Positions 31,585 through 46,235 are shown, counted from the stretch's first letter. The stretch is DNA of 64,000 nucleotides from Adineta vaga (GCA_021613535.1 CP075495.1:16058001-16122000), one strand, 5' to 3'. Numbers and translations: made by a program. Notes: a model not told the origin generated them from the sequence alone.

Positions 31585-32171
31585 GTTTTTTGTGTGTTAC
31601 TGCTCTTCTTGGTAATCGAACTGCAGCAACATACAAAGAGGTGTTCTCGATTCTTACCGAGCATGCTGCTCGTCTTAATCTTCATTTTCGTCCGAAAAAA
31701 ATTACATCTGATTTTGAATCTACTTTTAAAAAAGTTGTACGTCAAGCTCCATCTTCATTAAAACCATTAATTCATTATTTTGATCGGTACTGGATGACAA
31801 AGGTAAAATGGACGTTATGGAATGTTTCTGATGTTGAATTGAGAACCAATAATTTCGTGGAAGGTAATTCATTTTTTCTCTCTTCCTGACTGCCTTTAAT
31901 GTATCATATAGGCTGGAACCACAAATTCAACCGATTAGTATCCAAATATAATCCAAATGTATGGCATTTGTTTGACTGTTTAAAGAAGGAAGAAGTTCTT
32001 GTACGTCAACATTTCCTGAAAATGATTACAGGACAAAAGAAGAATAGATGCCAAAAAGTTCTTCTTCGACAAGAACGAATTTCTTCGCTTCAAGTGAAAT
32101 TTAATCAAGGGCAAATAAATCTCGATGAATTAATCGAAGGACTTTCATTGATGATTGGCGCAAACAAATGA
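31585..32171 (+). pseudogene. 5'-truncated MULE transposase (right arm)
   Basis: Mirror of 29318-29904. Exons 31585-31863 and 31912-32171 flank a 48-bp intron with donor GTAATT and acceptor ATATAG. The encoded protein fragment is the same in both arms. The exon acceptor (TTCCACAG) is preserved while all upstream exons are missing. Confidence 0.82.
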
Positions 32172-32293
32172 TTATAGTCTTCATCTTCATAACTGTTGCT
32201 ATATTTTATATTTTATTAGTTCTTTATCATGATTTTTGGAAATAGAAATTGAAAATAGAAGTATATATTTGTCGCTCACTGTATTAATACATT

Positions 32294-32476
32294 TCATATC
32301 GCGATAAATAAAAGATTCTTTTCGAAATTTATCAATTTCGGGATTTTTTTTCGAGATACACTCTTTTTGATGTTTCTTTTTTCTAAAAACGAATTTTTCG
32401 AGATTTTAGCTTTTCGATGTTTACTTTTTTCGAAGTTTCTTTTTTCGGGATTTTCTTTTTCTAGTTTATTACACAT
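32294..32476 (-). repeat. Degenerate CGAAAAAAG-type repeat (right arm)
   Basis: Mirror of 29013-29195, unchanged. Confidence 0.6.
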
Positions 32477-33990
32477 TACCGTTTAAGAGAGCACCCATGA
32501 CGCCAAGAAACATTCGAAGTGCTCGTTAAAAAGTTTTCAGTCAATATTCTCACTGTGTTCAGCATCATCTAAAATTTCTGAATTCAAACTTTTAACGAAT
32601 TTGTTTGGACCGAAAAAAGATTAGGTTTAATTGACTTTTCCATCATTCCGAGAAGTTCTTAAGAAAAAGATGAAAAATTGTTAACGTAAAGCTGAGTTTT
32701 TCGGGTAGAAAAGCAATCAAATAATCTCTGCTTTGCAATAAAAGATAGAGTACGAAAAACTGAACAAAATGAGGTATTTCCAGTAAATCCACTCTGATTC
32801 AATGTATAACGAGAAACTCAGCCTGAATTTCATAGATGCTGTATAACTTCTTATTACGCATCTACTGCTAAACAAATCTGAAAAAAAGGTACCTTTGACC
32901 TCAAATACGACATACACCACTGTCATAGTTCGCGATTTAACATGGGTTTTTGTTAGCGTCATTGGATATTACTTCATGACGCTACCTTCTACATAGTTGT
33001 TTTCTTTCTTTTCTATGCATATATATGTATATATATCTTCTTTCTCTTTCTTTCCTGTTGTCTTTTAGTTTTCGTTGATTATCATGTCCGTTCTCATGAT
33101 GATTTCTGTGATTCTATTTCTTCTTTGTTTTCTTCTCTTTTCTATATTTTTTTCTCTGATCATCGTCGATCTGTATTTATATTATTGTTTCTCTTTTTCT
33201 CCGGTCAGTCTTTTGTTATCAATTGCTGAGTGGCGACCTGAAGGATTACAGTAGCTAAGGCAGGGCAGGAAAGGAGGGTGTGAGGGTTTTTCATACACGA
33301 CGGGTAAATACCAACGGAGAGGTGCGGTGGTTGATGAGAAAAGCACTGTTGTAGATGAAAAACGTAAATTGTGTCCTCTTTGCACCGGGTATCTCCGCTA
33401 GTATCACATAAAAATCGAAACAATTTCTCTCAAAATCATTTGTGGACGCCCTTAGCTGTCATTTTTTTAAAGGATGGTCCATTTTTATTTTCCACTAACC
33501 CCCTAAGAATTTTATGCAATTAGAACGAGCTCGTTAAGACGAGCATTTTGGTATAAAACTGTTGGGGTTTTGCTCCATTTTTCTATATAAAAAGCTATGC
33601 ACAAAAAGCCTAATTTTTGGGTTATTGATTGAAAATTTTTATTTTTATCGTGTACTCTATTCCATGGCAAAGATACAAGATAAATTAACATTTAATCAGT
33701 CATTTCGATAGCTCTTGGTCAGAGCTTTAATTCTATGTGTAAAACATGAATCCATTATTTAGTTTTATAAGAGAAAATTTCGATGGAATAAGCAACATTA
33801 AGACACAACTTGCTATATTTTTAATTCCCCCTGATGTTTCAAGCGATATCTGATTAGAATAAGTGAAGGTACCAAAATTCTCATACAGTATGTTCGATAG
33901 CCCGTCAAAAAAGCTACATTTCCCTCATATTTCTATACAAAACGAAATATGGCCACATATACGTTTTTAAGCGGAATTCCATTAGCACTA

Positions 33991-34335
33991 CTACTTTGAA
34001 ATTTTTTTTCATTATTTTGAGAGTGTTGCAGCACAAAATATAATTTTTACAATAAAACAGATGTCAGATTCGGAATGCACGTGCAAAATTTAGTAGAATT
34101 ATATATAAGTTAAATGGTTTTAAAATGTTTCATTTTTCTCGAAAACAATCGCCCTACCCCTTCCCTGAAGTACCGTCATAGTACCTTAATAAATGAAACA
34201 TTTTAAAACCGTTTAACTTATATATAATTCTACTAAATTTTGCACGTTCATTCCGAATCTGACCTCTGTTTTATTGTAAAAATTATATTTTGTGCTGCAA
34301 CACTCTCAAAATAATGAAAAAAAATTTCAAAGTAG
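33991..34335. mobile_element. Foldback element (right arm)
   Basis: Mirror of 27154-27498; same near-perfect arms and loop. Confidence 0.88.
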
Positions 34336-34339
34336 CAAC

Positions 34340-34505
34340 TAGATGTGTGACAGCTCAGGTTCAACAGTACCAGCTCGCATTAACTGAACTGGTCAGCGTT
34401 TCTAGTTCAAATCGACTGAACTGATCGAACAGTTCAGTTCAATTGAACAGAACCAGTTCGATCAACTCCAGTTGTGTGAATTGATATGGAACTGTCACAC
34501 ACCTA
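34340..34505. mobile_element. Short MITE, TA duplication (right arm)
   Basis: Mirror of 26984-27149, with the same one-mismatch terminal repeats. Confidence 0.75.
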
Positions 34506-35813
34506 CTTTAAACCAAACGAAATGAAATTTTTTTGTCAGAAGTTAAACTATTCTTTCTCTTGCAACTTTTCAAAATAATGTGTTTTTCGTAAACTGTAGA
34601 GCTTTCCACGCGGCATCCTTTGCCATATTTTATTTGTTTAATAACATGAAGCAAGTGGCATGAAAACGAGACGCAACTGTTCAGCCCATTTTTTTACACC
34701 TTTTCATACGCTTCTAATTTCATCTTTTTTGGAATATGTTTAATAACGTGTGAGGGTTCAATCATACACGGTATTGTAGAGAATTCCAAACACTATCTTT
34801 TGATAAAAACAAAGCTCTTTGATCACATGAATGATATAGGAGAAATATTCGGAATATTCCGAGATCCATTCGTTCTGGAACAGCCATTATTTTCGGATGT
34901 GTGCAGTCAGGATTTGGATTGTGGCCAATGCAAATCTTTGGTGAGAAACATCCTATCGAGTTCAAGTTGAAATGGGTTTGTAGTATTCGTCAAGACAAAT
35001 ATAGAATATCTCCGTTTTAGGATGCTATCATATACAAATGTATCAAAACAAATAATTCTAGATTACGGAAAAATCAATCTTTTCGGAATGAAATCTTCTG
35101 TAGAAATACGAATTGATATCTTTTTTCTGACGCTATAATATTCTATTCAGAGTTACGTCCCAAGACACGGTTTCGAAATATAATTTTTGTTGAAGTTTTC
35201 AGTTGCTCTTAGTCGTTCTCAAGGTAAGAATCATCGTTTTACCGGATTCAATGTATGAATACCGTTCTTTCAGTTTCATGGTCTCCACACTTTACTCAAT
35301 CTAGTATTGTACAGAACGTAAAGTTTTTTATCATCATGTCTAAATATCTACTGTACACCTTACTCGCTGCTCTTCGATTACTTATTCACGCTTCGTCGAT
35401 TTTTACCGTCGTTTTTTATGAAGAATCGACGCATAGAATAAAATAGGGACCATTACATTTCATATACGGCTAGAGAGTAGTGTGCAGTAAAATAATATGA
35501 CGCTGCATTATGATCAATATGAGAAGGCCTTTACAAACAAGGACTTGATTTTGATATTGGTAAAACATTAGAGAAAGAGTTTAAATCAACCATACTCTGT
35601 ATTTTTTCTCAACTCTAGGTTGGTTAAGTGATATAAATGTTTAAATCATATTACACTTATGGCAGAATAATATATCATATTCAATTCGTCCTTGCTGTTA
35701 AAAAAACGTAAGTAATTTATTTATGCAGTTTTAAAGTATTGTGCACTATATACGGTAATACTTGATCAAATGTTGTAGAATATTCTGATCGAATATTATA
35801 ATATTCATATTAA

Positions 35814-36623
35814 TCCTTTCCTGCTTTTGCGCGCTTTAACATCCACTTTCTACAAAATTTGGTTCTTTAGAAATAACGAGGGAGAGTCACTCACTGCCCA
35901 GTCGCTTTTCAGTGGATACTTTGGCCAAAGGTAAGAGATTCTATGTCTAGAATAATCCTATGAGGATATGAGCTTTCTACCAACTTTCTACCCCTTGTCA
36001 ATATTGAGCAAAACATTAAATAACGGAATTTTCAACTGAAATTTGGGCCGTATATAGGTCTAACCATCAATAAAGTATTTTGAAAGTTTCGGCCGAAAAA
36101 AGTATTCCTTCATTGAGAAATTGGATTTTGAAGTAATCTGATAATTTGTATATATTATACTGCAAGTGATTATCTTCTTGTAAATCAATATCTCCATAAG
36201 GGAACATTTTTTGCGACTGAAACTTTCAGAATAGTCTAATGATGATTGGACCTATCTATGGTTCGAATTTCAGTTGAAAACTCCGTTATTTAGTTTTTTC
36301 TTCAATGTGGAAAAAGGGCGAAAAGTAGGTAGAAAGCCCATACCTCGGCGCCAAAGCACTAGTGTTCCATATCCTAGTAGGATTGTTCTACTCTTATAGC
36401 CCTATACCTATGGGTAAAATATTAATGAAAAATAGTTGGACGTTTAGTGACCATCTCTGCTAATAAACATTTAAAGCTCAATTATGTACACATATAAAGC
36501 CAATGAATTGTACTTTCGACAGGCTCCAAGTTGATATGAAATTGGTCCTTAAATATTTCTTAGTTCAAAAAGAACCAGATTTATGTAAGATGGGCGTCAT
36601 AGCGCCCATAGGGCAGGAAAGGA
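35814..36623. mobile_element. piggyBac-like MITE (right arm)
   Basis: Mirror of 24868-25675, but one internal segment (about 36280-36480) is clearly diverged from the left copy, with local insertions such as CTCGGCGCCAAAGCACTAG. Confidence 0.65.
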
Positions 36624-37421
36624 TTATTATTTTTATGCACCTGTTTATGGACGTTAATGCTAACGACTTAAAAAGCTGTTCATTTGTTATTGCGTTGGAG
36701 TTTTGAAGATTCGATACATTCTGTTGAGACGTGAAAAACCTGGAACATTTAGTTGTCTCAAGCCTTCCTCTCACAGTTATGAGCATTTTGCGAGGTAAAC
36801 TCACGAACTTATCAGTCGCTTTTGGGTTGATATTCTAGTTATAGGCAAGAGACCTTAAGACTCGAATAGTCCCAGGAAATTTCCGAACGCTAAGTCTTTT
36901 GTGTGGAGTCATGAAATTTTAACCGCTTTTTCATTGTTGAGCGAGAACGTTTTTCAGCGCAATTGCTTTGGGTCTAAAATGTGAAAGTCACATAGCCTAT
37001 TTGCGCTTCTAATGGATTCTGTTTGTAATCGAGGATCGGGGAGAGGTGTGGGCCAAATTCATCGACCTAAAACTTACACTCGTTAATTTGTTTTTCAACT
37101 GAAAACATATGGTTCCACAAAATATCAATCCAAAACCGACTGGATAGTTGGTGACCGTTCTCTATCAGTCAATTTTTATGATAAAGCATCGTATCAACTT
37201 AAAATTGCATTACTTTCTTTTATAGGTAAACTGATATCTGACCAATCTTAAACGAAGCGTAAATTTCACAATTTAATACGAAACTTGACACTTAAGAAAG
37301 AAGGATTATCCATTTATATTTCCAACGAATGGGTGACTGCACAACTTCGACAACCATTTCTGTTCGAATCAGTATTAGCTTAAATAAACTTGCTTTTAAA
37401 GTGGCAAGGTATAACCAAACC

Positions 37422-37614
37422 ACGGGTAGAACACTGTCGAGGCACTAGTGTTGGTGGAACTAAGGCTCTTGCACTAACATTAATCAAAAACGGGTAGAAC
37501 ACTGTCGAGGCACTAGTGTTGGTGGAACTAAGGCTCTTGCACTAACATTAATCAAAAACGGGTAGAACACTGTCGAGGCACTAGTGTTGGTGGAACTAAG
37601 GCTCTTGCACTAAC
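37422..37614 (-). repeat. 68-bp tandem repeat (right arm)
   Basis: Mirror of 23877-24069 with the same number of units. Confidence 0.95.
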
Positions 37615-40600
37615 AGCGTCTAAACAATTGAACAGAACAGTTTGGTTTTCGATTTGTGCTTTCCATGGATATCAGCGAACAAAAACATAGCAACTGCCTC
37701 ACATGGTTTGAAGATACAATTGAAACGGCAGTCAACTTCATCTCAATAACGACTAAAACCAGGTAAACCAGCATTTCAAGATATCCTAATATAATATTCA
37801 GAAGGAAAAACGTGGATGCTACTCTTAAATAGTCGACTAGAAATTGTGTATAATGCGGTAGAGCGTTGTAGTTTATTGCATCTTGTTCTAATATACTCCA
37901 CATTCATAAAATAACAAGAAGAATAAGGATGAATACACTGACTTTACGAGATACGTTCTTTGGAGCAAGGAACGGAGTTGCAGTAGGCCGATTTGTAAAG
38001 TATTGATATTATGTCATATACGGGAATATGGTTAAACGATGGTTCTACTACATAAAGATATGTTCAACCATATCTGTTAAATTATGTTATGATATGGCAA
38101 CGGTGTTTATAATTAGAACTTGTACCTAAGAAGTTTATTTGTCGTTTTGCAAAAGGAGGAAGGAAGAACAGAGGTTTTCAATCAGCTTGTGCTATATTTG
38201 TGTCCTTTTCTGTACGGTAGACCTATCAACATGGTTCTCTAAAGTAACAATACGATGAGAAGTATTTTTATCACATGGAGTATGAAAAAGTTTCAATATT
38301 TAACTTTTTCATCTCTGTACTCATATGCAGGTAAGTAAAAGTGCACCTTGGTATGGACACAGGCATACTTAACCTCTTATTATTTGAAATTTCGAGCTAA
38401 TGAAATGTTCCAACAAGCAACGCACAATTGTTCATTTGTCGATACTTCTATCCTTTCATAAGCTGAATCTTCACACTAAAGTGAATAATAAGAGCTGTTA
38501 GAAAACATAAACATGTATAAAAGGAACTGGAAAATTAACATCTCGCTCTACACATTATCGTACATTTAGTTACTCTGACATTTCTAGACTTTTACTATTC
38601 TTATTTGCAATAGTAATCATAATATTTTAACAACATCATAAAAGCTGAAGTATTTTCTTCTATCTTGTTGCACGCGTATTTTAGAAGAATCTTTCTATGT
38701 AACCACAATAAAAAGAAAATGCACAAAAGTTCTTTACGCCAACCCGCAAATTTCGTGAAGGTTCCTCGGATTTCCTTTCGACAAAGCCAATAGTAATTCG
38801 TTTTGCATAAAAACGTTTTAAATTGTTATAAGGATCGGAATAATTTTGTATAATCCGCAGTATAAAGTCGAATCTTCGTTAGCCCTTTAATGACGATGTT
38901 GATCACCAATGGCGAATACTCTATTTTCCGAACGTTCGTCAGCAATAAAAATAAAATGTTTTTGGAACATGTTTTGGCGTAACAGATTTTTCGCAGATAT
39001 TTACACTCATCTTTTTCATGAAAGAGTACGCATGGAAATGTGCTAATTAAGAATGATTAATTCAACGTATGAAATCCGTTTCGTAAATCTCTTTGCAAAC
39101 TTTTCAAAATCACATCGCCCCCGAAAGGCTTGAATAAAATGTATGCTCTCAGTTACCTAGATTACCTTTTATTGGATAGTTCAGACAAAAATAAATTGTT
39201 TGGTCTGATTGTTTTATACTCTTGAAATTCCGATACTTCAACTGAAAGATGGATATAATATCCAACCTGAATTTTCTGTACAAACAGAACGATTTCTAAC
39301 CATATGACATTAGTCATACAATGTAGAGACAGAATTCTAATAAGTGAAATATTTTGTGTAGATCTATATACATCTCATTTCAATCACAGTAGAGCAGTTT
39401 CGCGTGCTTATATGATATGAAAAAAGGTCCGTTTATTCACCTCCTTACCCTAATTATATTTATTCACACAGATAATAGAATAAACTTTACCATAAAATAT
39501 TTTCTAGGGTAATTATAAAGCCATTCATCTGTGACTGTCATCTCTCAATGCATCGTACCAATCAAACCTGTTTCTGCAAATAAATTAGACTACTGGTCTG
39601 ACATTATTTCAAACATTATGCACCCTGTCCACATAGGCTAATGAACGCAACATATGTGATGTTTCATACACTTGTCTCATTACATCATCTGATAATACAA
39701 TATTTACAAGAAATCGAGAGTATACACAACATCCACATGGAGATGACATTCATACTACAGTTGATGCCACAAAACTTGCAAAAAACAAACACATTAACTT
39801 ACATATAGAGCATGTCTCTAGTTTTTTATGCATGTGTAATAGTAAATTCGAATGAGTGGGATTGTGAAGAATAAAGATAAATAGGCGTGTGGGTGCGTAT
39901 GAGTGTCAGAAACAAGATCGAGAATGAACGTCCTAAGGTAAGTGCAAGAAGAGGAGTCCTTAGGATTTCTTTTATTAGGATTTATTCTCTACAGAGTATT
40001 TATTTGCACTTATTAGCTACATCAATATTTCAGTGCACCCTCACCATTAATTCTACTCCTCGTTCTCGCCCTCTCATCCTCAGTAAGTCATTTTCCTTAT
40101 AAAAGACGTGGTAGTTATTCAGAAATTCCCATAAATTCCAAAACAATAAGTTCCAATAACTGCTCCATCTTTCAAAATTCATGCCATTCAGGTTTCCGCT
40201 CTTTTCCCTTGGTTCCTCTGTACTATATTGCGCCATTAAATGATGCAACTGCATGATTTATTCTAACAGCACAAACATTAATCACGCTCCATTCGTAGCC
40301 ATTACGTTAACAGTCGACGAGCATTTTGATGTATCTGTCGAAACCATCGCATTGTTAGCATCAAGCGAGATAGGCACACTTGGGCAGTCATTGACAAAAT
40401 TGCTATCCTCCCTGTTACTTACATTGAGTTCTTTAGGATACACTTGAATAGAATTGTATACGAATGTTTAATTAATATAATGAATGTTCATCAAATTCAA
40501 AGCACAATAAGATACTGACTCATTAACATTAGTAGCAGTTACATTTATTGTTCTAGGACACGATCAAGAAGTATTAGCGGTAACAATAGATACCCAGGTC

Positions 40601-41038
40601 CGAAAATCCGGCCCGGAAACCAACAGATCCTATTAAGGAATAGTCATTCCCAATTTCATCTTCATCCCTCCTATCCAAGCTTGTACATGTATTCACCGAA
40701 TTCTGTTAAGAATTCTTGAAAGGATTGAAAACCGATTTTTTATCATTCATATCTAAATTTAAGAATATACCTGAGTCTGATTGGGGTCAATCTATGGTTA
40801 CTTTACGCAGGATTTTGTTAGATTTTGTTGGTACCGATAGTTTCTGAGCGTCGGCTAAGGGAATAGGAGAGATCGCTTTATTCGGTTTCGCCTTTAGGAA
40901 CCGTTTGTATTCTGTCGGACCTAGCCGGAAAAGGTTGGAATGGAACGGAAAAGTCCGAGTGGTTGGATTCCGGATGATTCATTTGCGCGTTCGCTAAAGC
41001 TTCCTTTGTGATACGATAAGTGACAAAGTACTGAAGTG

Positions 41039-41329
41039 CACTGTAAAAAAAAGCGCAGAATAATCAACTCTTTTTATAGGTTTGTTAACCTTATAAATTA
41101 TAAGAAGGGTATTTTATACGCTGCACTTTCGTATACCCTTAAAGGGTAAATGAATGCTCATCCACCTTAAAGGATTTATGAAAGTGCAACGTATAAGAAA
41201 CCCTTACCAACGTCCATGAAAACAAGGGTTTATGAGAGGGTACCTTACGTTCATAAACCTAAAAAGGATTCATGTCGCGACTATCAATCCTTTTCGAGGA
41301 TTTGTAATTCGACGCTTTTTTTTACAGTG
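41039..41329. mobile_element. MITE with perfect 17-bp TIRs (right arm)
   Basis: Mirror of 20161-20451; both ends are preserved. Confidence 0.85.
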
Positions 41330-42113
41330 TGGTCTATGTTTTGTTTTCCATAGTTGGTTTCGGTAGGGTTCTTTAGGAAGTCGGTCGTCAGTTTTGTCAG
41401 GAATCTTTCGTATCCGTGCCTGAGATTTTTCAGTCTGGAATACTGCTTCCATTCTGCCGAGATTTTTAGTTGGGTTCTGTCAGTATCTAACGGTAACTGT
41501 GTGGAAGGGTCCGAAACGTCTGTCCTGGGATAAGTCATGAATATCGATATACAACAGAAGAATTAACAATGATATCTGATAAAGAGGGGTGCGCGGATAC
41601 GAGTACAAATTGTACTTGGAATGAAACGATATCTTTCATTCTGATAGGAAAGAATGCATGTATTAATATCGAGGTGTGTACTCGCTCGAAAACCTTAGAA
41701 ATGATAGAATTGTCGTATTTCGTCTTTTTTTGTGAGTACATTTTGTATACGTTTTGACGCACCCATGGTGATAAATTAGTTATATACATCTTGACTTTAT
41801 TATAGGCACAAACACCAGCTACGGATGTATTGTGAACACGACCAAGTTTGATTAATAGAAATATTCACTTCACCCGTTACCTATATTTTTAACTGAACAC
41901 AGCACACAGATTCGAAATAACTGTATTTTCTGAAGCTATAGCACTTGTATTCTGTGAGCATAAAACAGTTGAATCAACAAGGAGATTGAATGCGCTGATA
42001 ACAGTCAACTGCAATATCTTTTATGTACTAATGTGAGAAATGGAAATCGTTTTAACGTGAGAGCTAGTGGACCATAGCTAATCGATGGTCCTGAATCCGA
42101 ATCTTGAGGGTGG

Positions 42114-42530
42114 TTGAAGGTGATTTTGTTTGTCGATACTTCCTACCAATCAGATTTGACAGACTTCACAAAATTTTTAGAACCCGAAAAACCTAGAGAT
42201 TTCCTCGTGATCAATATTTTGCTTCTACAGCCTAAACTATTTGAGATTTTTCAAAAAGTAAAAGCATCCACCGATTGGATCCTGCTAACTAGAGTAAAAA
42301 TTTCAGCTCAAACGGATGAAATCTGTGAATCTGCGAGGGGAGAAACTTTTGTAATGTTAGGCCAGTTTTTGAGCTTGTGGTCTATAGAACTTCATGATGG
42401 TGAGGTCTGGCAAATTTGTGTCCAGAAGAACTATTGCTGTACTATTCGAGACGTATCTACGCAGAAAGTTTCAAGAATTTTCGACCGGTCGTTTTTTAGA
42501 AACGCCGGAAAGGGGGAGGTACTTTTTTAA
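42114..42530 (+). CDS. Hypothetical 138-aa frame (right arm)
   Basis: Mirror of 18959-19375 with identical translation. No domain recognised; may be a chance frame. Confidence 0.2.
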   Translation: MKVILFVDTSYQSDLTDFTKFLEPEKPRDFLVINILLLQPKLFEIFQKVKASTDWILLTRVKISAQTDEICESARGETFVMLGQFLSLWSIELHDGEVWQICVQKNYCCTIRDVSTQKVSRIFDRSFFRNAGKGEVLF

Positions 42531-42629
42531 AGAGTGGGTGTGGATTGATCTTTATTAAACGACTTCAAGAATGATTATGACACATAAAATCAGCAGTGAC
42601 ACATATCCCTCAGATCGGGGATATGTGAC

Positions 42630-42772
42630 TGTTAACGACATAGACCCTCGACAGATTTACGTTCGTCTTTGTTCTCTCTCTCTCTTTCTTTCTATATAAG
42701 GTGATGTATTTTCTCTTTTTTGATATGATTAATTCTGAATAAACGAAAAGTCGCTCGACAAGCGAGCTAACA
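42630..42772 (+). repeat. 5' LTR (right arm)
   Basis: 143 bp, TGTTAAC...GCTAACA. It is 12 bp shorter than the left-arm LTR because the CT/GA run is contracted. The TATATAAGG box and AATAAA signal are kept. Confidence 0.92.
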
Positions 42773-42774
42773 TT

Positions 42775-42789
42775 TGGTGCCGTGACCAG
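42775..42789 (+). promoter_or_regulatory. Primer-binding site, tRNA-His type (right arm)
   Basis: TGGTGCCGTGACCAG, two bases after the LTR, as in the left arm. Confidence 0.8.
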
Positions 42790-43141
42790 TCTTTTTCTAT
42801 TTATTCCATCGAAAAAGAATCAAGTACCGGGTCTTTTTGAACTCATCCTTTATCAGGAAAGAGTGATTATTATCTCATCCGTGACGGAAAGAGAGTCAAG
42901 TGAATTCATTAAGTACAATTATTAATTATAAGTACTGAAATCATTCAGTCGAAGAAGGTATAGTATTCTTCACATATCTTATTTTCTTTCATCCTTTAAA
43001 AACATCTATACGAACACGGTGGACGGCATTCGAAGAACAACAAAGAGAAGCAGTGCAAACCTTTATCCATACGAAATAATAACATAATCATCAAAACGAA
43101 CACGTCGGAAAAACACACGTAAAAATTTGTCTATATACAAC

Positions 43142-43381
43142 ATGACGAAAGACAGCGCATTAAGCAATACCTCGATGAACGAAACGCACTCGGACGATAT
43201 GATGACGAAAAACACCTCGATGGAGATGGGAGCAACGAAAAATACCTCGAACGATGTGGACTCGATGGAGCTTCGACAATTACATTCCAGTCAACAGGAA
43301 GCTATGAAGAAAATTAATGAGTATTCGGGAGAATCTAATGAACTGGATATTGATGAATGGTTATGTTGTGGGCAAAATTGA
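43142..43381 (+). pseudogene. gag, 5' part (right arm)
   Basis: Mirror of 18096-18335. The frame is intact until the nested element at about 43372. Confidence 0.65.
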
Positions 43382-45475
43382 AATTTGACCAGACAAAATT
43401 GAAATTTCAGTTCTGACTAGGCAGAATTGAAATGTCAATTTTGACTGAATGAATTGTTAGGCAAAGTTACAATTCTAATTTTGACTAGACAAAATCGAAA
43501 TTCTCTCTATAAGAAAAGAAGAGAGAATTAATTATAAAAAATGTTTTATTTCATGAAGAATTCTAATGAACACGTTATATGATTTGTAACTTCTTTATTC
43601 CATATTCAAACATCCACCTCTCTTCGAATGACATTTGGTAGAACAGAAAACATTTTCTTTTCTGCAAGGACATGTTTTTGTTCCACATTGACCTTTGCAA
43701 TTGCATGTACGACCAGTTGTCGAGCCCCGTGAGTAAAGTCTTGACGCTTCAATAATAGTAATTGGTTTTAACTTACCAATAACCACATTTCTCAATTCGA
43801 TTGAACAAGCATCTTTATATTAACAAACTGAAGCTTGAATGTATTTGTCAAAACTCCATATTGACAAATTAACTTAAATAAATGAATATTATTTTGTAAC
43901 AACTTTTCAACAATGACACATGGTAAATATTTAGGATCTGTGTTTGTACGATCCACTGAATGTATTTCGATACCAACACAATCATTCACATTATAATTAG
44001 TAGCCATTTCAACCAAACTATCTTCATACAATTTCATCTTCTTACTAGCACTTGCCATGTAGTGATTTGAAGCAGCTGTTCGAATCAATGCATGTTTTGT
44101 TGGAGTCGATATAGGAACATATGCTGTTGGTTTTAATGTTAATTGTGTATCAATTGAAGAAGAAGCATCATCGGATAATTGATTAACAAGAGCGACAATT
44201 TCATCATCGATGGGTTGATTGAAATTAATTGTATTAACATCAATGGATACAGAAGAATCATCTTCTTCATCATCAATAGGTGTAGGTAAATCTTCTTCAT
44301 CATCAATTCCACTATCACGAATCAATTTCCAGAAATCACTGTCAGAACGAGGTGATTGACCGAACATTACTTCGTAAGGACTTGTTTTAGTAAAAGTAGA
44401 CATTCTTGTATTAATTCCATATATAACCGGTAATAGACCAGACGACCAACTTGAAGTATTATTCGTGGACAACCATTTGCCGAGAGCATCACACAAAACC
44501 CCATTTGCTCTCTCAACTCAACCTTGGCTTTGTGGATGTCTCGGCCTACCATGGATGAAAACTAAATCAGGAAAAAGTACTTTCAATTCAAAGATAACTG
44601 AAGAAACAAATTCACGTCCGTTATCGCTATGCAATATTTTGGGTGGTCCAAATGTAAAACATAATTCACGTATTTTTGTTACTACTTCAACAGCTGATTT
44701 GTTCTTCAGTGAATAACCCCAAGAGAATTCACTGAAGTGATCGACGCAATTTAATATCCAACAATAAGTTAAATCAGATGATATTTTGTCGGGTCTGGTG
44801 CGCATATCGATAAGGTCTATTTGAAGTCTGGTCATCACACCTAAAGAGATTATTGGTTTTGTTATCACATGGTGCTTAATTGGTTTGCGTGTTTGACACG
44901 CAACACATTGCTTCAAGAATATCGCAATGCAAGGTCGAGGAATCCACGAGTAATGAACATTTAATTCATACATTGTTTTTTCTCGACCACCATGTGAAAT
45001 ATTGATATGTGCTTCATTAATTATGGTATAAAAATTTTCATAAATACAAACAGGCTTTTTGGTTTTGATACAAGCCACTATATCAATACCAGCAATTTTG
45101 ATTAATATGAACATATGTTTCACCCAATGCGTGTACGTTGCAGAATATAAACTATTTGCTACACCTCTCGGTAATGCTAAACATTGTTGAATAGTATTAT
45201 ACACATCTTGTTTTATTACCGATTTCACACGAAACTTTTCACTTAATGAATTAATATATTCATCAACCTTACCGTAGAAATTCGTCTCATTTATATTCAT
45301 TTCTATATTATCTGAATCCAAAACAATCTGTGTATTTTATTATGTATTAGTCTGTATTTCTATTCCTCTTTCTCATGTTCTTTTGGCTTCACTCTATGAA
45401 ATTAGTCATAGATCACAACCATACCCTTTCTTCTACTGACCGACCTACATTTCTTGTATAGATAACTATAATACA
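43372..45475 (-). mobile_element. Ginger-like transposon nested in gag (right arm)
   Basis: Mirror of about 16000-18106. Ends are approximate. The subterminal CAAAATTGAAATTT-type repeats lie at about 43372-43500. Confidence 0.7.
43595..45300 (-). pseudogene. Ginger/KRBA2-like integrase (right arm)
   Basis: Same protein and same TGA after QSQG as the left copy. In addition, small deletions near 43800-43840 shift the frame before the cysteine-rich tail, which continues in another frame (43595-43795). Catalytic motifs LQIDLID, HSDNG and VERANG are present on either side of the TGA. Confidence 0.8.
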
Positions 45476-45499
45476 AATCACACAGAAAAGAAGAATCGG

Positions 45500-46235
45500 A
45501 CAACAAATATTCTCGCTAATGCAAATGCAAGATAAAACAAAGATATTATTGACGATGGGAAAATTAATCGAATCAGCATTACGATGGTATCAAGGAAATT
45601 TAACATCATTTGGTGATTGGAAGGAAGCAGAAGAAGCATTATGAGACCGATTCAAAACATTTGCATCAGATGGTCAATTAGTACAAGAATTCTTTCAGCT
45701 TCGACAAGAAGAAGATCAATCAACTATAGCATTTTATGACTACGGTTATGCGCAAATATCGAAAAGCAAGTGGATTGATCACTGAAAAACAAATTATTAC
45801 GGTATTAAAAGCAGGTGTCAAGTATTCATTAAAGGAACAATTAATTCGAAATGAAGTAAACATCTCTAAACCTGAAGAATGGCTGTTGGTGGCAAGGGAA
45901 GAAGAACATATACAACGACGAATTCAACAACGTAATACACCACCACGAGCAGCAGTACAGAAACCATATTTCGAACCGACATTACCTGTAGCAACAATCC
46001 AACAACCATCATCAGCAATATCAACGGTATGAACGACGTTCGAATACAATACGACAACGACAAACTGATCGGCGAAATACATCTCAACAATCGAAACCAT
46101 ATCTAGTCTGCAATCGAACGAACCATTCAACGATGCAATGTTTTTACAAGAAGGACAATGGGTGCTTTAGATGTGGACAGTCAAATCATCGAATACGTGA
46201 TTGTCCTCAACGTTATTTTTCGAATAAGGATTGTT
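45500..46235 (+). pseudogene. gag, 3' part, with CCHC knuckle (right arm)
   Basis: Mirror of 15235-15990. Contains KLIESALRWYQGN, an in-frame TGA near 45642, a frame change, and the knuckle CFRCGQSNHRIRDC at about 46160-46205. An extra change near 45738 (TGACTACG) separates it from the left copy. Confidence 0.75.

Larger units (their letters stand above)
32477..42629. other. Mostly non-coding DNA of the right arm
   Basis: Mirror of 18860-29012, with the same MITEs and tandem repeat and no recognised gene. The region 35200-35320 and the region 36280-36480 differ from the left arm much more than their surroundings do. Confidence 0.6.
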